Assembly: GCA_964457365.1 (NCBI GenBank)
Contig: CAYWFP010000163.1
Location: forward strand, 1-5,533
DNA from: CAYWFP01 sp964457365
GTDB lineage: Bacteria; Planctomycetota; SZUA-567
Length of the DNA stretch: 5,533 bases
Direction of reading: 5' to 3'
The translations under genes were made by a program, and so were the position numbers. Below the pieces are notes generated by a model. That model worked only from the letters and a program-made list of their open reading frames with translations. It was not told the DNA's origin and did not search any database. Shown here piece after piece: positions 1 to 5,298 of this stretch (positions are counted from its first letter, which is position 1; each line of letters starts with the position of its first letter).

Positions 1-142
1 CGCGCAAGTCCCCGATGCAGGCGGCGCGGCGCAGCATGTCCAGCTTGCGGAAGGCGACGGCGTACAGGTCCGGCGGAAAGCCCTTGGCGCGCCTGCCGTC
101 GTGGATCGCTTCCGTTCTGGCGTCGGCGAAGCTCTTTATCAT
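1..142 (-). CDS. higB: HigB/RelE-superfamily toxin, partial (5' part only)
   Basis: Reading left from the ATG at 142 gives 47 codons with no stop before the window edge. The protein begins MIKSFADARTEAIHDGRRAK and continues with GFPPDL and a run AFRKLDMLRRAACIGDLR. The pattern MIKSF..x..TEAI..G, then P..L...A.RKL.ML..A....DLR, is the start of the HigB family (plasmid maintenance killer toxins of the RelE/ParE fold). In that family the toxin is a ribosome-dependent mRNA endonuclease and is normally about 90 residues long. The catalytic C-terminal half lies outside the window. An AGGGAAGGG purine stretch just upstream serves as ribosome binding site. In HigBA loci the toxin gene usually precedes the antitoxin gene, so higA is expected immediately to the left, unseen. 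A promoter with an internal dyad lies directly upstream (166-193). Family assignment is by recognition of the N-terminal pattern; activity is inferred. Confidence 0.78.
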   Translation of the reverse strand, partial: MIKSFADARTEAIHDGRRAKGFPPDLYAVAFRKLDMLRRAACIGDLR

Positions 143-165
143 CGCGCCCTTCCCTCTCTATTCTC

Positions 166-193
166 AATATACCGTATGGCGGCATGATATCAA
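166..193 (-). promoter_or_regulatory. higB promoter with internal operator-like dyad
   Basis: On the minus strand a -35 box TTGATA (188-193) and a -10 box TATATT (166-171) are separated by 16 bp, each matching five of six sigma70 consensus bases. The spacer carries an interrupted palindrome at 169-185: half-sites ATACCG and CGGCAT around five bases, with one imperfect position per arm. In HigBA modules the antitoxin, alone or with the toxin, represses its own promoter, so this dyad is the natural candidate for a HigA operator. The -35 box overlaps the stop codon of the AlpA-like gene, so the toxin-antitoxin module has its own promoter. Confidence 0.6.
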
Positions 194-501
194 GCATCTT
201 TCCGCAGAAGGTTCCACCGCTCCCGGCAGGGGCATCCGGCGGCAACCCATTCCTGCAATTCAGAACCGCGCCAATAGGTGCGCGAACCGATGCGGACGGG
301 TTGCGGGATTCGGCCTTCCTGATCCCATGCGTAAAGCGTGCTCCGGGCCGCGTCAAGCAGCTTGGCCGTGGCATCCGCCGACAGAAGCGGCGGAAGCGGC
401 GTCGCTCCCGGCGGCGGTGCATTGCCTTGACGCTCCAGCGCGTCGGCTAGCCGCTGGAGGGTTGCCACAAGGTCGCCTGTCGTGCGTTCGGTCGTGCTCA
501 T
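190..501 (-). CDS. AlpA-family helix-turn-helix DNA-binding protein (excisionase/regulator type)
   Basis: This 103-residue protein has an N-terminal helix-prone stretch (about residues 10-25, LVATLQRLADALERQ) and a proline-rich linker (27-38). A compact winged-helix of the AlpA/MerR-like type follows at about 39-88: LLSADATAKLLDAARSTLYAWD as helix-turn-helix, IPQPVRIGSRTYWRGSEL as wing and final helix. The ending EWVAAGCPCRERW is a familiar variant of the tail of these proteins in plasmids and integrative elements. Family members bind DNA either as recombination directionality factors beside an integrase or as transcription activators. No integrase is visible here, so which role applies is open. 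The ATG at 501 is preceded by GGAG nine bases upstream. The gene lies between the putative origin and the toxin gene; no convincing promoter of its own was seen in 502-640. Confidence 0.75.
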   Translation of the reverse strand: MSTTERTTGDLVATLQRLADALERQGNAPPPGATPLPPLLSADATAKLLDAARSTLYAWDQEGRIPQPVRIGSRTYWRGSELQEWVAAGCPCRERWNLLRKDA

Positions 502-565
502 TGCTTTGCTCCATCCCGCCCGGGTTGAAGGTGTCGCTACTCATTGAAGAATGCTTGGCACAAGT

Positions 566-596
566 GAAAGAAATCTCGCGCGCGCGAGGGTCTTTC
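566..596. repeat. Imperfect inverted repeat with a perfect (CG)n palindrome core
   Basis: A perfect 14-bp palindrome, CTCGCGCGCGCGAG, occupies 575-588. It is flanked by complementary arms GAAAGA (566-571) and TCTTTC (591-596), making a 31-base imperfect palindrome. It lies in the gap between the putative initiator gene with its iterons and the AlpA-like gene. It could extrude as a cruciform, adopt Z-form in its alternating CG core, bind a dimeric protein, or act as a weak terminator in either direction, since both flanks are pyrimidine- or T-containing. The sequence shows the symmetry; every role is inference. Confidence 0.6.
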
Positions 597-635
597 TCTC
601 TCTTTCTAAAAGCAAGTCTATGTCTAACTGTCTTT
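589..635. other. Pyrimidine-rich, relatively AT-rich tract (candidate unwinding region)
   Basis: Between the palindrome and the iterons the plus strand is pyrimidine-rich, with repeated TCTTTCT/CTCTCT and three GTCT-type steps (about 615-634), and noticeably lower in GC than the flanking genes. Iteron origins typically place an easily melted segment next to the initiator binding sites, so this tract is a candidate for that. No clear DnaA box (TTATNCACA) was found nearby, which weakens the assignment. Confidence 0.3.
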
Positions 636-639
636 GATG

Positions 640-676
640 AGTGGGACGAAATCGGCAGTTTCCATCCCACTTACGC
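640..676. repeat. Inverted half-iteron forming a hairpin with iteron 1
   Basis: AGTGGGA at 640-646 is the exact reverse complement of TCCCACT at 665-671, the start of iteron 1. Between them GAAA (648-651) pairs with TTTC (659-662), giving an interrupted stem of about eleven base pairs around a seven-base loop. As DNA it is an oppositely oriented initiator half-site. As RNA it would form a hairpin just after the stop codon of the putative initiator gene, although no T-run follows to make it a terminator. Confidence 0.5.
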
Positions 677-718
677 CGTCCCACTTACGCTATCCCACTT
701 ACGATTTCCCACCTACGC
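665..718. repeat. Four 14-bp-spaced direct repeats (candidate iterons, replication origin)
   Basis: Copies of TCCCACTTACGC begin at 665, 679, 693 and 707, exactly 14 bp apart. Copies 1 and 2 are identical over 12 bases, copy 3 ends in A instead of C, and copy 4 has CCTACG instead of CTTACG. Regular tandem copies of this size beside a candidate initiator gene are the hallmark of iteron origins, where the Rep protein binds each repeat to start replication and limit copy number. Unusually, copies 3 and 4 lie inside the coding sequence of the upstream gene: its TAA stop is at 699-701, within copy 3. The repeats are directly visible; the origin role is inferred from context. Confidence 0.65.
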
Positions 719-1469
719 GACGGCGCTTCCGTGCCTTCTTTTTGGCTTTCGCCACCTCGTTTTTGCGGCGTACTTCGATCATCTCCTGCAACGCCTTTTG
801 GTGCTTTTCCTGGGTATCCCGGTTATACGTGTCCGAAGCGGGGTCCGCACACGTTGCCCAGCGCTTCACGCTCACCTTGTGGTGGTGGAGCACGTACTCG
901 AACAAGTGATTGCCGCCCGCGAACGCATAATTTTCGTGGAGGCGTTCGAGGCAGGATGCGATATTGTCCAGCCGGGCCGAATCCATAAGCTCTCGCTTCG
1001 TGATGAAGAAATCCTGGCCTTTTCCTTGCAAGTTCCAGCGCGATTGAACCAAGGCGAGAACGGCATACACGACCAGGTCTTCATGGCGAAAACCATCCGG
1101 TCGCCGCAGACACGCCATAAGGGCTTCAAAGTGGAAGCGCTCCATTTGAGCGAACGAAACGCCGTCGCCTCTATGCGGCGGCGTGCTCCACCGAACGTGC
1201 CTGTACGCGGTCGCGAGATTCCGCCCCTTGGCCCGAAATCCGGACGCATATTTCAACCAGCCAAGCCGACCGAATTTCCGCCGCGCGCGCCGCACCTTAT
1301 CGGTGGATATATCCGCTTCCACGCCGTATTCAAGATCGGCTTTGTACCATCCATCCGGATGTTGATTGCCGTCATTGAGCAATGAAAAATAGAGCACCTT
1401 CTCCATTGCCGTAAGGGCGATGAAGTCCGGATGCTCGATCATGTCAGTTCTAAGCGGCCACCAACTCAC
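699..1469 (-). CDS. Putative replication initiator / winged-helix plasmid protein
   Basis: The open frame extends farther upstream, but the best start is GTG at 1469, giving 256 residues that begin VSWWPLRTDMIEHPDFIALT. That GTG overlaps the TGA of the preceding gene (GTGA), and GGGGA lies about seven bases upstream. The N-terminal third (W3-W4, then ALTAMEKVLYFSLLNDGNQHPDG, then a helical stretch around DKVRRARRKFGRLGWLKY) reads like the winged-helix N-terminus of plasmid and phage replication proteins. A second helical region follows (about 100-200), and the protein ends in a very basic tail (237-256, AKAKKKARKRRRVGGKS) suited to DNA or RNA contact. The assignment rests on this look and on the iterons overlapping its 3' end; no motif proves it. 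A phage-type replication protein or a regulator are the alternatives. It is the last gene of a three-gene coupled operon. Confidence 0.55.
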   Translation of the reverse strand: MSWWPLRTDMIEHPDFIALTAMEKVLYFSLLNDGNQHPDGWYKADLEYGVEADISTDKVRRARRKFGRLGWLKYASGFRAKGRNLATAYRHVRWSTPPHRGDGVSFAQMERFHFEALMACLRRPDGFRHEDLVVYAVLALVQSRWNLQGKGQDFFITKRELMDSARLDNIASCLERLHENYAFAGGNHLFEYVLHHHKVSVKRWATCADPASDTYNRDTQEKHQKALQEMIEVRRKNEVAKAKKKARKRRRVGGKS

Positions 1470-1804
1470 GATAAATCCCCAAGACCAAAGACGCGAAGGC
1501 TCACCATCCCCCGCACATCGGCGCGCACGCCTTCGGGAACGTTGGCGACGATCCATGCATCCCTCGCCGTTTCGAGGTCGCCACGCATGCGGGCATGACC
1601 TGTTTCGGGGTCGATGTAGGCGCGGGGGAAACGCTTCAACAGGCGTTGCCGCTCGTGGATGAGATAGCCAAGGCACGCCGCAGCGCGGTCCTTGACGCAA
1701 ACGCCTTCGAGGGGTAAGCTGTGGTTGTGGTGAGTTCTGCCCGGAACATGTTGTTCGCGCCCTCGGTCCCGCATGGCCGGGGGCGTGTCGTTTGCACCGC
1801 TCAT
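1466..1804 (-). CDS. Conserved-looking protein of unknown function, 112 residues
   Basis: I do not recognise a family. The ATG at 1804 overlaps the TGA of the upstream RHH-like gene (ATGA), and its own TGA overlaps the GTG of the putative initiator, so it is almost certainly translated by coupling within the operon. The first 30 residues are polar and histidine/arginine-rich and look disordered. From about residue 34 a helical segment follows (VKDRAAACLGYLIHERQRLLKRF), then a turn YIDPETGHARM and a second helix LETARDAWIVANVPEGVRADV. There is no signal peptide or membrane segment. An internal ATG at residue 11 is a possible alternative start. Its position between a small DNA-binding protein and the initiator suggests a replication or copy-control accessory, but this is inference from context alone. 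Confidence 0.65.
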   Translation of the reverse strand: MSGANDTPPAMRDRGREQHVPGRTHHNHSLPLEGVCVKDRAAACLGYLIHERQRLLKRFPRAYIDPETGHARMRGDLETARDAWIVANVPEGVRADVRGMVSLRVFGLGDLS

Positions 1805-1971
1805 TTTTTGGCCTTTCGCTTCTGGCGCGCCGCAAGACGCCGATATTCCGCAGACACCATCCGGCGGATCGCTCCGCTACGCTGGGTGCGCCATTCATCC
1901 GCGATGGAATCCAGTTCCGCCGCTTCGGCCGGATGGAAGCGGGCAGCTACCATGACAGATTTTGCATTCAT
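1801..1971 (-). CDS. Small ribbon-helix-helix-like DNA-binding protein
   Basis: The protein is 56 residues from the ATG at 1971, chosen over an in-frame ATG 45 bases upstream because a perfect GGAGG sits eight bases before it (1980-1984) and the longer form would start inside the terminator region. A short beta-type stretch (KSVMVAARF, 4-12), a helix PAEAAELDSIADEW (14-27) and a second helix starting RSGAIRRMVSAEYRRL (31-46) match the strand-helix-helix plan of CopG/Arc-like ribbon-helix-helix proteins. A lysine/arginine tail (49-56) follows. Such proteins bind operators as dimers, and on plasmids often repress their own replication operon, as CopG does. It is the first gene of the coupled operon; its stop overlaps the next start (ATGA). 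The fold assignment is by pattern only. Confidence 0.65.
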   Translation of the reverse strand: MNAKSVMVAARFHPAEAAELDSIADEWRTQRSGAIRRMVSAEYRRLAARQKRKAKK

Positions 1972-2000
1972 GCTCGATACCTCCGAAAACGTGGGGAAAC

Positions 2001-2042
2001 AAAAAAAGGCCGCCACGAGGGATCAACCTCGCAGACGGCCTT
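2001..2042 (-). terminator. Strong intrinsic terminator ahead of the replication operon
   Basis: Read on the minus strand, AAGGCCG (2036-2042) pairs perfectly with CGGCCTT (2006-2012). Inside it GCGAGG (2027-2032) pairs with CCTCGT (2015-2020) around the loop TTGATC, and a run of seven T follows (2001-2007, partly in the stem). It ends only 16 bases before the GGAGG of the RHH-like gene, leaving no room for a promoter in between. The operon must therefore be read through this terminator or from a promoter embedded in the RNA region. Confidence 0.85.
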
Positions 2043-2320
2043 GGATGTCTTGCGCCTTGCCTACGGCAAAGCGCTGCCAGAAATCTCTTGCTTATCCTGG
2101 CGCTGCTATATGCGTTCCCCTTCGGATAGGGGCGTACGCGGCCAGTAGAAGCGAAGCCTTCATGTTGCCGGTAAAGCAGCATTCCGCGAAGAACCTTTCG
2201 CACACGAGGGTTATCGTCCCCGCTCGGTGCACGCGTAGGTTCGTCGCCTGCTTCTCTCCGGATTGCCATTGCCAAATCACCTTCGGGCACATGCCCTGGA
2301 AATGACTTGGCTAACTCAAT
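2001..2320 (-). ncRNA. Candidate structured RNA, about 320 nt (small RNA or attenuating leader)
   Basis: A promoter predicts a transcript start near 2319, and an intrinsic terminator closes it at 2001. Hairpins between them include: GCCAAGTCA (2303-2311) with TGATTTGGC (2271-2279), nine pairs enclosing GGGCA/TGCCC (2292-2296 with 2285-2289); AACCT/AGGTT enclosing GCAC-CGAG with CTCG-T-GTGC (about 2190-2240); GCGT/ACGC enclosing CCCCT/AGGGG (2112-2139); and GCGCTTTGCC/GGCAAGGCGC (2065-2074 with 2052-2061), ten pairs around a GTA loop. GCGC at 2071-2074 can instead join CCAG/CTGG pairing toward 2097-2103, so alternative folds exist. Open frames across it lack ribosome binding sites, and one would start inside the -10 box. 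I recognise no named RNA family. It may be a free sRNA, or a leader controlling the replication operon by termination. Confidence 0.6.
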
Positions 2321-2325
2321 TATCA

Positions 2326-2355
2326 ATTATTACCGTATGCTGGATGGAATGTCAA
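2326..2355 (-). promoter_or_regulatory. Strong sigma70-type promoter (P2) for the structured RNA
   Basis: On the minus strand a consensus -35 TTGACA (2350-2355) is followed by -10 AATAAT (2326-2331) at 18 bp, or TAATAA at 17 bp. The predicted start falls near 2319, a few bases before the first RNA stem. The segment just upstream of the -10, CATACGGTA, is also present at the same place in the higB promoter, suggesting a shared regulator. Confidence 0.65.
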
Positions 2356-2427
2356 ACTATTTTTTGACGGGGCTTCGTTCCTCGGGCCCGTGCGCCCCGG
2401 CCCATGTGTACAACTGCCCCCCACGAA

Positions 2428-2456
2428 ACTTTATCACGCCTTTCCTCTGGCGTCAA
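2428..2456 (-). promoter_or_regulatory. Possible upstream promoter (P1) with dyad in the spacer
   Basis: On the minus strand TTGACG (2451-2456) and TAAAGT (2428-2433) are spaced 17 bp. An inverted repeat ACGCC/GGCGT (2436-2440 with 2449-2453) sits in the spacer, overlapping the -35, where a dimeric repressor could act. It lies just downstream of the truncated kinase gene and points at P2 and the structured RNA, so the two could be tandem promoters. The -10 match is only four of six. Confidence 0.4.
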
Positions 2457-2471
2457 CTTTCCTCGGGTGCG

Positions 2472-5249
2472 TCACGCCTCCCGCATCCATCGTTCAAGCT
2501 CTGAGGCGTCCACCTTCTGCCGGGTCAGCACTCGGTAGGTGGTCTTGTGCGCGAACCGCCGATACTTCCGGGCGAAGGCGAGCAGCTTCGCTGTCAGGTC
2601 GGCGGCGCGGTTCGTGCAGGCAAGAATGTTCTCGGCGTAACGGCGCAGCGAGGCGTCCTCCAGTCGCGCGGAAAGCATATCCGCGTATCCCATGATGCCG
2701 CCAAGCTGGTTGTTGAAGTCATGGGCCACACCTCCGGCAAGCTGGCCGATGGCGTCCATCTTCTCCATCTGGCGGAGCCGTTCTTCTGTTTGTTTGCGTT
2801 CGGTTACATCGTGGACCCATTCCACGAAGAGTTCACAAGTGCCGTCTGAACCAAGGATTGGGATGACATGCAGGTCAATCCAAAGCCCTTCGGGAAGTTC
2901 GACCTCCTCGGCATAGGGTTGTCGCGTTTCGATAACCTTCTTTGCCTTGCAATCAGGGCAGATCGCGTCCAGTCCACGGTAAGCCCGATAGCACTTCTCG
3001 CCCAAGGCTCTCCGCTCCTCGGGAACGGCAGCAAACCCGTTCCAGTTGCTGTAAACAATATTCATGTCCGGATCGTGGACCGAGATCATATCGGGGATCA
3101 GGGCGAGCATCGTCTGGAAAAGCTCTTCACTTTTACGCAACCGCTCAGCGGCTGCATATTCTTCGGTTACGTCCCGGAATACGAGTACAACGCCCAGAGT
3201 ATCCCCGTTGGCATTGCGGATGGGCGCGGCGCTGTCGGCGATCTGCCGCTCCGTGCCGTCGCGGGCGATCAGAATTGTGTGATTGGCCAACCCAATAATC
3301 TTGCCGCTGGCGATCACCTTTGCGACCGGGCTTTCGGCTGTCTCACGCGTGTTTGCATTTACGATACGGAACACCTCGGCCAGCGGGCGGCCTACAGCAT
3401 CTTCGTTTTGCCAACCGGTAAGGTTTTCGGCTACCGGGTTCATAGTCTTCACCCGGCCCACCGCGTCTGTGGAGACAACACCGTCGCCGATGGAGGTGAG
3501 GGTCGTGCGATGAAGCTCTTCACTGGCACGCAGCGCCTGTTCAGCCTGTTTTCTTTCTGTAATATCTCTAAACTCAACTACCCTGACGTCCTTGCCCTTG
3601 TATTTGATTTTTCTGGCTTCCAAACGGACTGGATATATTTCGCCGTTCTTGCGAACACCTTCCGCTTCATAAGGCTTTTCGTAACCGGTGGTGATATTGT
3701 GGACAACCTTGTCCCGCGTGCCATCGGAGATCAGCGACAATCCGTCCATCCCGATCAGTTCATCATAGGCATAGCCGGTTATCTCGGACAACCCACGGTT
3801 GCACTCCAGGATGAGGCCCTTGTCGTGAATGACGATTCCCCCGAAAGAAGCGTTATGTAATGCCTTGAAACGCTCCTCGCTTTCTTTCAGTTCATTCTCG
3901 ATCCGTTTGCGTTCGGTAATATCCTGCATCGCGAATACGACCCGGTCGATCCGGCCTTGCGCATCGTGGAGCGGCGCTCCGTTGATGCTGAGTATCTTCC
4001 GTTTGCCGTCCGGGGTCGTGATTGCGTGGCGAACATCGTAGACAGCTTGGTCGGTGGCCATGACCTGCTGGAACGGCAACCGCTCGTCGGGGAAGGGAGA
4101 GCCGTCAACATCGCTGATCCGCCAATCAGGCGCATTGTACGCAATCCCGTCGATTTTTGACGCTTTCAGTCCCAGTACATCTTCGGCATGGCGATTCGCG
4201 ACGACAATTTCGCCATCGCGGTTTACCTGCGTGATGGCCACCGGGCCGTCCTCAATGATGCGCTCGGAAAGCTCCTTCGCCTTTCGCAACGCTTCCTCTC
4301 CGTATTTGCGTTCCTCCTCCACCTCCAGCCCATGAAGCGCAAAGGCAATGTCTTCAGCGACCTCGCCCAAGAGATCGCGCTCTTCTTCATTTTGGGCCAG
4401 ATCGGGAGGAATAGAAACACTCAGCACGCCATGGATGCACCCATCGTAAGCCAGGCGAACTGTCATGCCGGTTCGCCCGCCGCAGGCATGCGCTAACGGA
4501 CAATCGGGACAGGCTGTTGGTGGATCCTCAACAACGACGACGTCCTCTCTCAAAAAAGCCTTCGCGCAGCAGTGTGTGAGACGGCCCTCCGTCAGGCGTT
4601 CCTCCATCGGGCGGAAGCGTTCGCCAAGGCCGGATTCCAAGCTCTTGACCGCTTTGCGTTCCTCGTCAAGAAGGGAGATCCAGGCGTTGCCATACCCCCG
4701 CGTCTCGGTCAGGCAATCGCATGCGCCCTGCAAGAGGGCATCCCGATCCCGGCACTGCGTGATAAGTTGATTGACATTGCGGATGGAGCGCAGCACCGCG
4801 TTAAGATGGTTCATGCGGTCTTTCGTCTGGCGCGTCTCTGTTATATCCTCGAAGAACCCGGCCGCGCAGTAGCGGCCTTCCAACGAGACGGGCCATGCAT
4901 GAATCCGCGCGGGAAAGAGACTGTTGTCCTTGCGCTGGCAAGTCTGCTCGGAACGGTCTAGTTCGCCCTTGACCAGCAACTCGAAATCACGCTCGACGGA
5001 AGGGAGTGCTTCTGTGGGATGCAGATCAGTTACGTTAAGCTTGAGGATTTCGTCCTGCGCGTAGCCGAACATATGCGCGAAGGCGGGATTGGCATAAATC
5101 GGTTGCTTCGTGCCGACATCGACGACGAGAATACCCTCGCGCGCACCTTCGCAGAAAGAGCGAAACGCGGCTTCGTCAAGGCCCGCGCCCCGGCTTGCGG
5201 CTGACGCATCGCCAGACGAGGTATGTTTTTCGTTTCGATTCCCGCTCAT
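2472..5249 (-). CDS. Multi-PAS/GAF sensor histidine kinase, truncated after HisKA
   Basis: The ATG at 5249 has GGAGG six bases upstream and is preferred to a GTG at 5288; it gives 925 residues. Order: PAS1 (about 25-140, ending FFEDITETR), GAF (about 150-310, with Cys227, 228, 247, 250, 256), PAS2 (325-447), PAS3 (455-568), PAS4 (575-697), PAS5 (705-818, with Cys753 and CPDC at 764-767), then HisKA (828-895). PAS units end in the usual DITERK/DVTE linkers. The H-box is GGVAHDFNNQLGGIMGYADM with the phospho-acceptor His843. There are no membrane segments, so it should sense internal or diffusible signals. Homology stops at ARK895; the last 30 residues (YRRFAHKTTY... to WMREA) do not resemble a kinase, and the whole HATPase domain (N, G1, G2 boxes) and any receiver are missing. 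It could be phosphorylated only in trans, so it is probably a 3'-truncated gene. Confidence 0.85.
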   Translation of the reverse strand: MSGNRNEKHTSSGDASAASRGAGLDEAAFRSFCEGAREGILVVDVGTKQPIYANPAFAHMFGYAQDEILKLNVTDLHPTEALPSVERDFELLVKGELDRSEQTCQRKDNSLFPARIHAWPVSLEGRYCAAGFFEDITETRQTKDRMNHLNAVLRSIRNVNQLITQCRDRDALLQGACDCLTETRGYGNAWISLLDEERKAVKSLESGLGERFRPMEERLTEGRLTHCCAKAFLREDVVVVEDPPTACPDCPLAHACGGRTGMTVRLAYDGCIHGVLSVSIPPDLAQNEEERDLLGEVAEDIAFALHGLEVEEERKYGEEALRKAKELSERIIEDGPVAITQVNRDGEIVVANRHAEDVLGLKASKIDGIAYNAPDWRISDVDGSPFPDERLPFQQVMATDQAVYDVRHAITTPDGKRKILSINGAPLHDAQGRIDRVVFAMQDITERKRIENELKESEERFKALHNASFGGIVIHDKGLILECNRGLSEITGYAYDELIGMDGLSLISDGTRDKVVHNITTGYEKPYEAEGVRKNGEIYPVRLEARKIKYKGKDVRVVEFRDITERKQAEQALRASEELHRTTLTSIGDGVVSTDAVGRVKTMNPVAENLTGWQNEDAVGRPLAEVFRIVNANTRETAESPVAKVIASGKIIGLANHTILIARDGTERQIADSAAPIRNANGDTLGVVLVFRDVTEEYAAAERLRKSEELFQTMLALIPDMISVHDPDMNIVYSNWNGFAAVPEERRALGEKCYRAYRGLDAICPDCKAKKVIETRQPYAEEVELPEGLWIDLHVIPILGSDGTCELFVEWVHDVTERKQTEERLRQMEKMDAIGQLAGGVAHDFNNQLGGIMGYADMLSARLEDASLRRYAENILACTNRAADLTAKLLAFARKYRRFAHKTTYRVLTRQKVDASELERWMREA

Positions 5250-5269
5250 CCCGAACCTCCGATAATACA

Positions 5270-5298
5270 AACGTATCCCATATCTCACGTTCTGTCAA
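5270..5298 (-). promoter_or_regulatory. Possible promoter of the kinase gene
   Basis: A consensus -35 TTGACA (5293-5298, minus strand) lies 17 bp from TACGTT (5270-5275), which matches the -10 only at three positions. A better -10-like TATTAT occurs at 5262-5267 but at poor spacing and almost on the ribosome binding site. A second weak pair, TTGGAA with TATAGT, lies farther upstream around 5432-5461. Only the -35 is convincing. Confidence 0.3.

Larger units (their letters stand above)
1..2564. mobile_element. Candidate plasmid-like or integrated replicon module (left end outside window)
   Basis: Gene content from the iteron-type origin, putative initiator, RHH-like protein, AlpA-like protein and HigB toxin is a plasmid or integrative-element set. 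The neighbouring kinase gene loses homology abruptly at about 2565. I therefore propose that element sequence starts near that point and runs left past the window edge. No integrase, transposase or target duplication was seen inside the window, so the boundary and the mode of integration are inferred. A plasmid that simply carries a truncated kinase gene is equally possible. Confidence 0.4.

Noticed and set aside
15..1385. Long plus-strand open frame of 456 codons
   Set aside because: It runs antisense over the higB start, the AlpA-like gene, the origin repeats and most of the putative initiator, has no convincing ribosome binding site, and its translation is low-complexity and unlike any family.
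2092..2292. Minus-strand open frame of 66 codons inside the candidate RNA
   Set aside because: Its ATG is buried in the GGGCA/TGCCC hairpin without a Shine-Dalgarno, and the translation has no recognisable features.
1895..2326. Minus-strand open frame of 143 codons across the candidate RNA
   Set aside because: Its TTG start lies in the -10 box of P2 with no ribosome binding site, and it reads straight through the terminator and into the RHH-like gene in another frame.
2352..2405. 17-codon minus-strand frame MGRGARARGTKPRQKIV between P1 and P2
   Set aside because: A G-run about 11 bases upstream is a poor ribosome binding site and the frame runs into the -35 of P2; a leader peptide is possible but not supported.
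2356..2406. CGGGGC/GCCCCG inverted repeat as terminator of the kinase transcript
   Set aside because: There is no T-run after the stem in the kinase direction, and the T-run lies on the wrong side for the opposite strand.
2868..3860. Plus-strand open frame of 330 codons
   Set aside because: It is antisense to the well-supported PAS domains of the kinase; it is the usual mirror frame of a GC-rich gene.
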